Of a DNA stretch of 64,000 nt, positions 38,201-51,900 are shown piece after piece. Where the stretch lies: the NCBI GenBank assembly GCA_034670405.1, contig JAXDDX010000035.1:1145001-1209000 (forward strand), read 5' to 3'. This DNA comes from Hoplostethus atlanticus. Its lineage: Eukaryota > Chordata > Actinopteri > Trachichthyiformes > Trachichthyidae. The notes beneath the pieces were generated by a model. The model made no database searches and had not been told where the DNA came from. It was given only the letters and a program-made list of their open reading frames with translations. Position 1 is the stretch's first letter; the number at the start of each line of letters is the position of its first letter. Position numbers and translations under genes: made by a program.

Positions 38201-41200
38201 CTATTGGAGTGGTCCAAAGACACCTTCAGTCCAGATGAGCACTACTGGGTGACACTCAATCACATCAAAGGTAGACTATTAGACTATTAGATAGATTGCA
38301 TACACTGACTGGTGACTATTTCCTACTAGTGCGGACTTGACCTTTTTGCTAGCATTTGGAACATAAATCCTAGTATATGGGATGTATTAATCAACTAGAT
38401 GATCTCCACATATAGATTATCTCCTTAAAAAAGAAGAGTACTAAAATACAGTCAAAGGGACTGTCTGTACTCACCTATAACATAGGTAATGATTGTGTTT
38501 TGGTATGATTACTAGTGTTAGCCTTAAAGCAGCAAAAAATACATGTTTTGCGAGTTAAAAACTTTGTAGCCGCACGTGACCGCTACACAGATGCAATCAG
38601 AGCTTCTTGACCCATCAACCAAGTCGCTCGCTGTATTACAGCGATTGTTACACTGAAGCTATAAATCACCTTTACAGATTCATGTGAGAAATGTCCTGTT
38701 TTTTTCCTGGTTTGCTTACAATTGTGTTTGGCAAGAGGATCTCTATGTGCTTTTGCATTACAGGAAAAAAGAGAAATGTCTAATATTAGTTTAGGTAACA
38801 CACAAATGATTCTTTCTGTTTGCTTATGTGGTCCAAGAAGCTCCAGGGAGCCACATAGACGGAGGTTGGGCTGGAGAGATCCGCGCAATCAAATGGAGGG
38901 ATCAAGAGGGACCAGTACACAATGGTTGCAAAGGTACTGTATAATATAATATGTAATAGTCATTGTCATATGAATGTCATTACAGCAGCTATAATCTGTT
39001 ATATCATTTATAACATACACTGTTTGCCTCATGTTATGTGGCCTTTTGTAGTTCAAGATGTGATTTTTACACATCAAACACACTACTATAATACGCAAAC
39101 TAGTATGTTCTAAACCTTACCTCATCCCTTGTCTCTGCCCTACACCAGAAAGATTGTCTGCTCCTTACGCTTTGTCTTGGTTATGTTTGGCTCTTTGGCT
39201 CCAGACAGGCTTACAGACTGATTACCGACTAAGGCAACTTAAGATTTACCCAACAGACGATGATAGGAGGATTGACATTTATCTGATCTGGGGTCCTCTC
39301 TCGTGAGTTTAATATCTCTTTTAAATGACCTTTTACAGAACATTTAAAAGACAGATTACACTCATGAGGGAAGACAAAACAAATCATATATGACTGAAAA
39401 AACAAAACATGTTTGTTGTCTTAGGAAAGAACAAGCTGTCTGGATCCAGTCTTAATCGGCCTAAATCGCACTGGGGCTGCAATACAGAGGAGCGTTCTAT
39501 CCCCTGCATTTGAGATTGCTTTGATTCGCCCTCTTTGCCCACATGAGATTCTGGTGTTGGGTATGGACACTGGTGGGAAATCTCCACCAACAAGAGGTTT
39601 CCAAAATACAAACCATCTCCTAAACAGGAGTGAGCGCTCCGTAAAGAGAAAGACTCACCAACATAAAAATGAGCGGTTTACTGACTGATATTACACAATA
39701 TCTGATGGAATTCCCTATATCTTCATGAAGTCACAGTACACCATGTTAAAAGTGCCCTCTGACTGGATATCATGTAGTACTCTGTTCACAGGTAGATGGA
39801 TGAAAAAATGTTCTTCATAAATGCATCCTGATGGAGGGGTTCAATTTTTTTCTGTCTGTCAAATGCAATGGCCAGGTTAGCTGCTGTACACACGGTCTGC
39901 TGTCCTTATTTGTTGTTATTAATTGCAAATTGTCAGGCAAAAGTGCGATTCATCAAGGGATTTTTGTGTGTAACAACAGAATTGGGGGTCTGCACATTTC
40001 CTGAAACTGACTTTGGATTTTATTACTTCTCTCTTACTGAATTTCTTGAGAACAAATTCAAGAGTGACTAATGTCTAATATATTCCTGCATGGTCAAAAC
40101 TGTTTCATTTCCCAGGCCGTTACGTAAGAGACATCTGTATCTATGGGGCGGAAGACCTGCCGTGGATCATCAACAGCAACAGTATGTTTGCCAACAAGTT
40201 CGAGAGCAATACCTTCCCTGAGGCGTTGGACTGTCTGGAGCAGTGGCACAGGGACAAGGTGCTGAGGCAGGCAACTGTGCCCATAGAGCCATCGTGGCTG
40301 CTGGCTACACCGGGCAACACCGGGCCACACAGCAACAGCAGCTATTTCAACAACAGTGCTGAAGCCTGAAATCACTGTCGGTTTCAACACCAAAAGACAT
40401 GATTATTTGCACTTTTTCATAGCTGTGAATGTAGAAAATGCAACCAGGTAAAGACCAAACTGAGAATGATATGATGATACACCAAACTGTGCTGGACTGC
40501 TATTGTTAATTGAAGTGATTTGTCTATCTTTGAAACTGTAAGGAGGCTGTTCTTTTTACTAATCAGAGGATGGTTGGTGTCATATACGTCACTTTGGAAT
40601 GTTGCTAGAATTTCTCAGACTTGAGTAATGCTTTAGTCGAGTCTCAAAAGGTCATCTTTGAGATTTTGAAAACTACATGGTTAGGTGAGTAAGGAGAGCC
40701 ACAAAGCTGGAACGGTGACAGTGAGGCTATATGTAGGCTTCCGATGTTTTCATTCCTGTTTTAATGAGGGAATAAATCTTATTTCAGTTTGCTGAGATGA
40801 CAATGAAAAGATAAACATTGGGTTCTGCAGAGTATTTGCTGGTTCTTGGCTCAATTCCAAACTTGCTGGCACAACCACAAGAAAATAATGTAAAATGCTG
40901 CTTGATGGTCAATTCAGACAGAGGAATGAAATTTGTTTGGCTGAATAAGACTGGGCTACTTAATCCTACAAACCACCTGGGAAACTAAGTGAAGAACTGT
41001 GGTGAAAAAAAAAGGTTGAATGGAGCACCATGAACAAAAGGTGCACAACAAATTCAGGTTGGACACGAACCATGGTTATAAATACAAAATTCGATCAGCA
41101 GCAGAAAAACATCCTGCTACCCAAGAAGGGGATATCAGTATCTATGCCCTAACAACAATCTAACATTTACATTCCTATGAAATCTGAGCTGATTACAAAG

Positions 41201-44200
41201 CAAGCAGGAGAACGTATTGACGTTTCCAGTTTGTCCTCAAATGCTCTGTGGCACAAATAGAGTATCACAAGGACATAGGGAAAGGGGTGGTGATGAAACC
41301 ATAATCGCACAAAAATACATGTAGCTACACTGCCCTTCCAAAACACACACAAACACACGTGCACACTTCTTGCGTCATGCTAGAGACTTGTTCTCTCCGT
41401 TTTCAACACAGTCACAAAGGCTGCAGCACACAGGGTTTTCTGCAATGGAGAGCTCATTGTATGTCATGTCTGATTGTATTGTTGATGCCTTCTTTGCTGC
41501 AGGTTTGCAGCCAATTCAGTCACGCTACAAGGATAAAGATGATAGTACACCATTAAGTTAATGGAATTAAGAATTAGCGAAGGCAAGCTCTGCACAGCAA
41601 GTTTGCTAACCTTATGTTCATGCTGCTGGAGAGAGTAACACACAGCAAGTCTAATTTTCGCAATTCCGTGCCTGGTCTTGTTTTTTGTTCCTGGTGGTTG
41701 CATCCTGCCTCTCCTCAACATTAGCAATGCCACTTAAAGATGGAAACACTGCAATATTTTGTTGAGATCAAGCCACAATTAAACGGTTCCACTGAAATGT
41801 AGAGTTCAATGAAATCATTATTTTATTTTGAGATATATTTATATTTCCAGATTTGTATCACAGGACAGTTTTAGCATTTTCAGTCCTGAGGAAACAGATT
41901 TCCATTTTCAAGACATTGTAAATCCAAGGATATCCGTAAAAGTGAGTTCCAAGCAGTGTTGCTGTTTTGCCATGATGCTGCATTTAACAAAACACAGGAT
42001 ATGATGCAACAATCCCTTGTGCCACATTCCAGGGAGAACATTTACACAAGGTAGAACTAGAACTATTAGAACTACTAGAACCAGTAGGGTGTGGGTGGAG
42101 GACATTTAAAAGAAAGTCTCTAAATAGTAATTTCAGATGGACAAGTAACCATCTCATTACCCAGGACCAGGCAAAGTTTTCCCATGATATTTTTTTCATG
42201 TTCCAACTGTTTTCCATGACTAAAATAAAACAATCTTTTAACCTCCAGGTTTTTCAGAATGCATGGGAACCCTGAGTTTCTCTCGCAGGCTTTCTTTACA
42301 TATTTGGCCAGAATGACAACACTGTGCAAAATTGGTTAAGGAAAAATTTGCAAGCAATCTTGTTGGGTTGATTGCACTCTACACAGGTAAACACAATACC
42401 TTTTCAACAAAGAGACATCTGTCTTAAAAAAGAAACCTAAATGTGTGGTATTAACTGAAAATTGGCACATGGTTGAACAGAAAGAGCCTGTCTAGTCAAG
42501 TGATTGATTCTTACATGACTGTATACTTAAAGCTGCACTAGGCCATTTTGCAAGTTAAGAATTCAAATCCCCCAAAATGATGTAATATCATGTCAGTAAA
42601 ATGTGCACTCTTGGAATGTAAATTTATTTTTCTCAGTGCCTGGTGGAAGTGGAGCTGGTGGTTTGGATTTCACTTTGATTTGGTACTTCCTGTTTCTGTG
42701 TGATTTCCCATCAGTGACTATACCTGACACCAGCCTAATAATGATAATAATTTGGGATCTCAGTTAGGGGACATGGGATGGTCTTTTCTGTTGCAGCAAC
42801 ACTTTGGGATTTAGGCTGATAATATGGATGCCTAGTGCAGCTTTAAAGAAAGTATTTAACGAGTAAACAATGCTTATCTGTCTTTGGCTATGTTATCCCA
42901 TTAAAGATCCATATTATGTTGGCCTAAGCCATTTTGTGTCCCCAATTACTAGGATAAATGCAAAATGGACAATAGAGGCTGGGGTTGTAAATTCAAGAAA
43001 AAGAAAAGGCTACAGTGATAATCATTCATGGCACTGGTCCATAGAAATAAGGAGACAAAGTCTATTTACTTTGTATTTACTAAACACCACTAGAGCTGAT
43101 TTCCACTTGATGAGTGAGTACTGCAACTTAGTTGCATATAGTAGTTTTCGGTTTTGTTTGGTGTATGAACTATATTCTCATAACAAAATCTGTTCACAAT
43201 TCACAGAGCCCATACTAAGCAATTAAAAAAAAAACCCAGATGAGCCTAAATTTCTTCGGCCATTAAGTCAGGCAACTGTGTGGTGCCTAATAAGCCTATC
43301 TGCACTAAAATCCTGCATGAGAGAGATTCAGTTTCCCACAAACAGCACAACAGCCCTGCTCATGATTTATGATTAGGCTCTATTTCTAGCAGAGTCAAAG
43401 AAGTGACCTGTGCTAAGCTGCTGCCAGTACCACAGAAACATCAACTGCCTGCTATCTCAAAATAGCCTATGCCTGGGGAACAACACCAGACCGGCCGTTG
43501 GGGCGGGGTTCTGCGGCCCAGTAGCAACTGTTCCGCGACCTGGTACCGGTCCGCGGCCCGGTGGTTGGGGACCCCTGCTATAGACAACACTGGATGAAAA
43601 AGTGTCACAAATGTGTGACACACAGTTTAGTTTATCTAGTGGACATTTTTCCCACTTTTGATAATGTCTGCGAAGTTAAAATAAGCATCCAGCAATATTT
43701 TTCAAATACAATTTACCAAAATTCAACATTAAAGATACAGCCAAATCTACAGCCTAGGATAACAAAGTACAGTATAGGATAACAAAATAACAAAATATCA
43801 GAAGAGGGCCCAATGGGGGTAGGCTGACTGCTTCCCATGGCACTTAAAGGCTTGCAGACTTTATTGAAACACCACAACCCAAATGGGAATCAGTGGTCTT
43901 CTCTCCCATGATTTTCCCACAGTGAGAAAAGTAATATTAGCAAAAACTCTAAACTCTAACTATTAAAAACTGAGGCAATAACTCTCTAGAGATGTTATGT
44001 GTTGAATTTTCTCATTAAAACCATGCAGTGGCATTACCTAATCTGCTTTGGAGTTCTTGTGCTAAATCCCCTGATGACTAAGAAACTCTTTTAGTAGACT
44101 AATAAGCTACACATCAAATGCAGCAAAGAGGGAAAATAATGAAATGTACTCACAGGACCCAGTTCACAGAGACTAAGGGACAAATAATGATATTTACAGA

Positions 44201-45947
44201 AACTCTAATTCAGGTTAGATTAATTCTGTCTTAAATCCAACATGTTACATATATCATATAAAGATCTCTGCCTAGCACCTCTATGGTGTCTCATTCTACA
44301 GTATTTACTTTACAGACTGTTGCAAATGTATGAGTCAAATAGAAAATATAAGCATTGCATCTGTATAGAAACTAACATGACAAGAAATGACAGGCAAGCT
44401 GCCCAGAGCTAACAGGAACAGTCCTAGTCCTGTTAACCTCATTTTTTTGACAACCATTTATAGTATTAGTCTGCATGCTGTGCTGTAGATACTTCAAATA
44501 GCATAAATGTTATGCTTTGTATTTCACTTAAAAAAACATTTGCTGGGTAGCTAGCAATATTTATTCCCCTAGTGCACACTTTCTGTTTATATTTCAAACC
44601 CGTCCATCGTGGCACTGACCAATGAGAGTGGAGGGTGAGGGCAGTGTCCACAAGAAACAGAGGTATATCATTCTCTTCTGCAATGAAAGACTGCCTACAG
44701 GAACACACTGACTACAGGAACTACCAGCCCTCTGTTGGGCATTAGAAAGGATGCAGTAGGTTTTGAACCCATGCGTATGGGAGCATAAGTACATTACATT
44801 ACACTTCAGACTTTTAACTGTTTTGGTTGCTCTTATCCAACAACCTATACTAAGTGCAAGAGTCAGATATCAGCCAGTAGTAGTTAATATGGGACGCCTC
44901 CTGTCAAAATTTGATGGATGACCTTTGACCCCATTTGATTGATTGACAGCTTGTCAAAGTTGACAGTTTTGATTGACAGCTTGTCAGTATTTGACAGGTT
45001 TGATGGATGACCTATTGACCTCCTTTTGATTGACAGCCTGTCAGTAATTTGTCAGCTTTGAATGATGCCCTGTGTGATGTGTCATGTTGTGACCTTTTAA
45101 TTATTTAATGATCCTAATGATGAGGTATTTCCGGGTGTGTGGGCGGAGGCGTCATTCATTTGTTGTTTTGATCCTGAACGGGGGTATTGACCACCCGTGG
45201 GGCATTGGGGGTTGTGTGACATCTGGATGGCTATGGGAAAGTGTTTTTGTTTTATACTCACTAACTGACCACATGGCAAACAAAGAACAATGGGGAAATC
45301 TGAGACCTTTTATTTATTTAATGATCCTAATGAGGAGGTATTCCCGAGGGTGTGGGTCGGAGGTGTCATTCATTTGTTGTTTTGATCCTGAACGGGGGTA
45401 TTGACCAACCGTGGTGCATAGGGGGTTGTGGGAACACCTGGAGGGCTATGGAATGTGTTTTAGTTTTATACTCAGTAGCTGACTGTTGTCAAACAAGGGG
45501 CAATGGGGATCTGTGTGTGACATCTGGAGTGCTATGGGAAAGTGTTTTTGTTTTATACTCATTAACTGACCACTTGTCAAACAATGGACAATGGGGAGCT
45601 GTATTTGTTTTATAATCCTTAAGGAAGTCTATTGATCTATGGCAAATGCGGTTCTTTGGGGTGTTTAACCCTGATTTGTTCTTTACTAAATAATGAAATT
45701 GTCCCTATGACTATCAATCTTTATATCGCTGTTGATATACGTATTGGGTATAGGAAGGCTATTTGGCCATGTTATAATATGACCAAATATATTAGGACAT
45801 CTAAATTAGACTAATATATAGAGCAGGGCTATATTTCAGCTGGACACAACCAACAACATAAGAATCTAATGTGAAAAGATAGCTACATTAAACAAGGTTT
45901 TGGTGTTTTATAATAATGATTTTGTCACATATGTGCGCGCACACACA

Positions 45948-45999
<52 letters not shown>

Positions 46000-48900
46000 C
46001 CGTCGATACGGCCGGCCATCAGAGCGAGTGTCTGATGATACCTTAGGACGTCCGGGGGGGTCTAAGTCTGGATTGTGCGCAGGGCTGTGGGCGAGACATC
46101 AATCATTTGGTTTTACGATAGTAATTGAGGATTTTCTTTTTGATTTGGTGAAGATTAGGGGGGAAAAGCAACACATTTGAGGATCTTACAGAGGCCTCTA
46201 CAAGCCACGGTAAGTCCGTTGTATTCTATGCAGGTGTCTTATTAGATTGAGTTGCATTACCACGTATTTAAAACTATGTATCACCTATACATGATTGTCT
46301 ATGTTTTGTATCTATTTCTCTCTAGAATCACAAAATATATTAGATCAGACCAGGAACAGAAAATCTGATATCAGTGTGGGTACCGGTCGGACACGTATGG
46401 ACAAAGAAAATAAACACCCTAACAAAAGTAGGTTTTTATTCTACATTCGGGCGCATATTTTTAAAACCAGGATTCTTTCTAATGAATTGAACTTTCTAAT
46501 GAGTTGTACGTTTCATTTTTACTCCTGCATTTCTTAGGTCTTCTAGGAAAAAACAGCGCACCACTTAAAGAACGGTTTCCTCAAAACACCAGTAAGTATT
46601 TGATATAAATTAAAATTGAAATGAAAAAATAAACGGCAAATCTCATATTGTGTTCTTTCTTTTGTTTTTACTGAACATCAAGGCGAGGCGTTAAACAAGC
46701 TTGAACAATATGTGAATAACGTTTCAAAGTCGTCTGTTGAGGGAGAAGCTGAGACACAGGAGCCAAAGGCAAAACGCACAAGATCTGAAAACGGTATAGT
46801 ATTAACATCTGATACATCCTATATTTAAAACTATATTATCCCTTTTATAATAATCACCGACTAATGGACTATACCATCTAATGTGTCTTGTTTTTAGTAA
46901 GCGGTGAGGAGGAGACGAGCGCATCCGCGGGGATAGTTTTAAATCTTCAGTCGGACAGCTGGACTGATGAACTCTGGGATCGCTTTGACTTTGGGCTGAC
47001 ACAGATGTGCAGCGAAGAAAATTCCGTCCAAGACCCGGAAAACAGCGTCATACCGACACCGTCGTCATCTGCAAGGGTGAGCGATCGAGATGTCATTGTG
47101 TTGATCAAATCCGTGATTCGCAGCATAGAGGCATTATCCAAATCTAATTTAAAAAATAATGATGATTTTATGAGACAGCTCAACGAGTTTTCCCGAAAAT
47201 TTGATAGCATAGAACAAGCCATTAAGAGACAAAACTCGCTGATACGCGCATCACACACAGAGCTTCTTGCTGAGATAAGAACTCTTCGACAAAGTAGGAG
47301 ATTTTAGTAGTGCATATACCAACAGCGTGTCATCAGTGCTTTTTATGGGTTTATGTTTTGTTGGAGAGTACTTTAAGTGCAAATGTTTTTTTTTCTTTTT
47401 GCTGTTGTAAACCATGAAAAGATCGTACAAATCAGTGAACGGTCGTAGAAATGCAGAGAGAAGCCAGTATGACTTATCCACTAATGATGATGATGATGGT
47501 GAGGAGCAAGACTGTGGTCTTCAGGCTAGAAACCGGTTTGAGGATGACAGTGTAGATGATGACTTGCCGCAAGACTTTGATGAATTAGACACAGCCACAC
47601 AATGTAGCTTGTTGATAAAGTTGGTGCAGTATCGGACTAAAAAGTATAGTGAGATGTTTGATACACCCATCCTTTACAGCAAAGTACATGGAACAGGGCT
47701 TGATTTTGATGATGAGGAAGAGGAGGACGATGAGCAGCTATCAGCTGAGAGCATGGACTATTGTACAGTACACACCCCGAATCAGTCAGGACATGTTTTT
47801 GAGCATAATAGCTTATCCGGCCAAACACCGAATGTGGCTCAAGAGATGACAGGGGGGAGTGGACCTTTTCAAACACGAAATATCCCACGGTTTAATGCTG
47901 TGGAAGTTAGACAGCCGATAGATTTGAGAAGCATATCTCTTGATAATTTAGAAGTTCCAAATCTGATGAGACACAAGCTAACGGATGTGATAACGCACTG
48001 TACAGAGAATGCTCCTGCAGGCAGTCTGTTAAATGTAGTGTTGCGTGGTCCCTCTCTCGCTAGCGATGTTCAAACAGTTTTAAAATCTGACGATGACTAT
48101 AATGCAGACTTGTTTTTAGAGCAGATAGCACAGGTGATGCAGAGTAATGACACATCCATGACAGATGACGAATTAGAATTTGTCGTTACAGTCGCCCAGA
48201 ACAAAAGTGGTGGAGGATATCGTTTGAAATTAGGGGCCATACCTTATGATGAGATAATACGTAAGAAAAGACCTTGTCTTTACAGCCCTCAAAACATAGG
48301 TAACAATCTGTGCTTCTCCACGTGTATTGCTCACCATCTAAGCTCAATGCGTGCGATACAAGCGAACGATATCATTGCAGAAATAATGTATGAAGAGTTA
48401 GGGATTGTGGCTAGTACAAATGCCCGTGAGGAGATGGCTTATGCAGAGAAAATGCACAGAGAGTTGGGGCATACACCTGATCGAAAGATTGGCTTTTCTG
48501 ATGTCTCTAGATTCGAGAGGCATCTGAATGTGAAAATTCTAATATTCCACCACGTCCAATGAAGCAAAAAGCTGGAGTTGTATCAAACGAGCGACAAGCC
48601 CCACCCAGACACTATATGGTTGTATCTACACAATGAACACTACCACCTTATTGTGAATAAGACACGATTTTTCGGGGCAAAGTATCTCTGCGAATACTGT
48701 TACAAACCATGCAATTCAGTACTGGATCACAAATGTAAATTCCACTGTAACGTATGTCTAACAGGCTGTTACACACACCCAGGTCCAACGATAAAATGTG
48801 ACCAGTGTAGCCGTATATGTAGATCAGAGCACTGTTATAAAACACATTGCCAATTTTCACAAACACATGGATTTACTCCGTGTAAACGTTCAAAATATTG

Positions 48901-51900
48901 CGACTTGTGCGGTAGATTATATGTGACCTGCTCTCACAGAATCAGTCACATTGACCCCAAAAGACATTTTGGGGTTTTCATATTACTTGAAAGAGGAGAA
49001 TTTAGGCTTTCCAATGAGACCAAAACTCCTACAAAAAATGAGAAAGTTATGTGGCATTATACAACGAGAGACACAAAAGTGTGGTTTTGAGAAAAAGGCC
49101 TTTAAAAAACCTTTCCATTATGACTCTGAACATTCCATTTCTGGGGGGCTGCCGCTTTGACATCTCACAAACAAATGCTGCTTGAGTGATTATTTTAAAT
49201 AACAGATATAACATTTAGGCATCTATGTAATGAGGAGAAATTGCTCTTTAAGGTTATATTACACACAGTACACTTACACTATTTATCCACTATTAATGAA
49301 TCTTTCAAAAGCACCTTGAAGACGTTGTGAAAAATCTGTGACTCCCCTCCCCAACCCCCCACAATTATGGTTACACATAATTCAATTGTGTAAAAAGAAA
49401 GACAAACATACTGATATACATTAAAGTGTTTATGTAAGCACATTCTTTATTTGTAAATATATGCTTAATGTATACAGTAGCCTATACAGTGTAGAAGATT
49501 TATACCAATCTATAGATTGGTATAAATGCCAAGTGCCAAAATATTAAACACATCAGATCCGGATGTCCCACCATAATCAATTTCAGATCCGGACGTCCCA
49601 CCAGAATAAACTTTATGCATTGTGTATACGCTGCTTACCCAAACTCTATCAAATCTCAAATCTATTGCACGCCCAACCGTCCTGGTAGGGGGATCCCTCT
49701 CTGAGTAGCTCTGAGTTTCCTTGTCCTCTGTTGAGGGTCTAAGGCTGGGGGATGTCGTGTACTAACCATTTATTGTTTTTACACGTTGGGCGCTGTGAAG
49801 CCCTTAGAGACTGGAACGGTGATTAAGGGCTATACAAATAAATGTGATTTGATTTTATTTAAACCCCAAAGTAATATTGCAAGAAAAGATATAACCATAT
49901 TACTGTTGGATATTAAACATTTCTAAACACATCCTCTGAACTTTTGACCCTCGAATATAGCTTACTTGCATTCTATTAATATTTTGATGTTACTGTGCAG
50001 ATGAGCGAAAGTCTTGCCATCACAGGACGCTGTGGTGAGCAGACTCAGACAGGTACAGGGATTCTCAGAATTGCGGGGCTAAAACCCCCGCCTGCACGAT
50101 TGTTCCATATCCTGTTCTGAAGAATCAGTTATGAAAGTTGTGTGTTCAACTCTATATAACCCCTGTGCAAGTGTGAATAAACTCAGAACCTTGCTGACAC
50201 GCAAATTGCTTGTTGTTGTCACTTTGTTCTCCGAGCGCTCGTGCTTGACAACCTTCGATCACGGGACAGAGACACAGGACGCAGAGCCAGTGCAGAGCCT
50301 CAAGAGTTTCCAACAATTACACATATCACTAATTAAATCCTTAAATTATTCAATAATTCATCTAGACATTCATCATCTCTGCATATGTGATCACCATCAA
50401 TAAAGTAAGAGGTCCTCTGGTGCATCCTTTCTTTTTGCTGCTTCCTTTGGAACAAGCCGTTTCTTTGGATCAGTTCATAGTGCTGCTGACAGGATCATGT
50501 GTTTCTCACCTAGGAAACAAAAAAACATCTTAGGCCTACATTCAATTTGTGACAATTAAAATAAATTAACAGAACTAATTTTGTCATTTCAGTGTGAGAC
50601 CACTCATCTGTAGTTAAATACAACTACAGGGTCCTGTTGACCAGCTAGCTAGCTAGAACTACTCAAAACATTACCTACAGTGTTCATTATTACTGAGAAC
50701 AAGGTTTAAATAAGATAAGATAAACACACTTGTGTTTACTAATGTTGGCTAGCTCTATGGGATACGTGGAAAAGTGCTTACCAGCAGTCACATCTCATCG
50801 CTCTCGTTTTTTCACCATAGAGAAGAGGATGTAGCAAGGCTTTCCCTGATGACATTTGCAGCCACACTTGAAGCTACGAGCCTTCTCGATATCCCCTCCA
50901 GATCCGTAGCTCACATATTCATCCCATTCATCCGACTCAAGGACGGCAGATATTGGGTCTGTTAAAAAAAGTGGCTCCATGTCAACATCTTCATCGTTGT
51001 CGGTGTCTGAAATGGGCCTGTCAGAGTCCGAAGTGTCGCCGGAGGTTTCACTGTTGTTGTCCGTTCCCGTGTCGTCCGAGCCGCTCTCCTCAGCCGTCTC
51101 TCGGTCAGATCTCGGTGCCAAAAAATAGTCGTCAATAAACTCTCGCCACCGATCGCCGGAATCCACAGACAACACTGGATTGCCGAGCGATTTCTTCTTC
51201 TTTCCGAGACGCCATTGAAAGTCTTGATGATTACGATACTAGCTTGCTAACTTGACAACCAACAGGTGCGGATGCAGCTGGCTAGTCGCTAAATGCCGCT
51301 GCCGCGATCAACTTCGCCAAATACCATATCTTGCTTTTATGCTTCAAAGTTAAATTTCCACTCCAAAATAGGAAATAATTCATACAGATTATCAAAGCCA
51401 AGATTTTGTTTTATTAAAATTAGTCAAAATACCAAAATGGTCAAAAATAGACTTTTGACATTAAAAGGCGTTTCTACGTAAATCAGCCATTGCGACTTCC
51501 GACTGATTCTGTGAGAGCACGTCACATATATTGTACCGAAAAACCCCAAAAAGGCCGCTGACGGTAGCGATATACCGCTCCACACATGCTCAGAGAGAAA
51601 GTGTAGACACTGCGACGCACCCGTCGTCGACGATCTTCACACATGCTACATCCAGCCTATCCCAGAGGAACGTCTAAAAACAAAATACATCTTCTATGAT
51701 TTTGAGACTCGCTATCATGATGGGAGACACGAGGCAAATTTTGCAGCTGCAATAACATTTGATGACAAGCCGTGGTGGGCCACCGGTCTCAATTGTGTCC
51801 ATAAGTTTGTCAGACAGTATAGATGTGAACGGTACAAAAACTACACATTTGTAGCACACAATGCCTCAGGATTCGACAACTACATTATGATGGAGTATTT

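Larger units (their letters stand above)
40777..44878. other. rtf2 intron 5 sequence downstream of gcnt7, no gene seen
   Basis: Non-coding apart from a TTAA MITE and a hAT-like terminus listed separately. A fragment at about 44,785-44,850 (ACATTACATTACACTT...GCTCTTATCCAAC) resembles a very common fish interspersed repeat. No splice-supported exon is visible. Confidence 0.5.
48922..51526 (-). mobile_element. Nested 2.6-kb DNA transposon inside the polymerase gene
   Basis: The ends TGTGACCTGCTCTCACAGAA (48922 onward) and the reverse complement around 51503-51526 match at 23 of 24 positions. A TA lies directly outside each end, embedded in TATA, so a TA target duplication is possible. Polymerase coding breaks off at the left edge and resumes at the right edge. 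A TA duplication would put the two sides in the same frame, which supports insertion rather than rearrangement. The gene remnant at the right end reads inward on the minus strand. The centre holds other repeats. The superfamily is not assigned. Confidence 0.7.

Noticed and set aside
45091-45610. Possible CRISPR-like array
   Set aside because: Only about 2.5 diverged copies of a long unit exist, with no spacers of regular size, and the genome is eukaryotic.
45108-45615. Overlapping open frames of 60-98 codons in the element's left arm
   Set aside because: They are produced by the 213-bp tandem repeat unit. The frame changes between copies, so coding is unlikely.
48560-48562. Selenocysteine or programmed readthrough at the polymerase TGA
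   Set aside because: No selenocysteine element or readthrough context could be recognised, and the gene is also split by a transposon. A plain disabling mutation is simpler.
48943-49090. Continuation of the polymerase frame past the left transposon edge
   Set aside because: The residues after the inverted-repeat edge lose the zinc-binding pattern, and polymerase-like coding resumes at 51,531. So this stretch is transposon sequence read in frame by chance.
51887-51889. ATG 51887 as the true polymerase start
   Set aside because: Exonuclease motifs are encoded upstream of it in the same frame, so it is an internal methionine.
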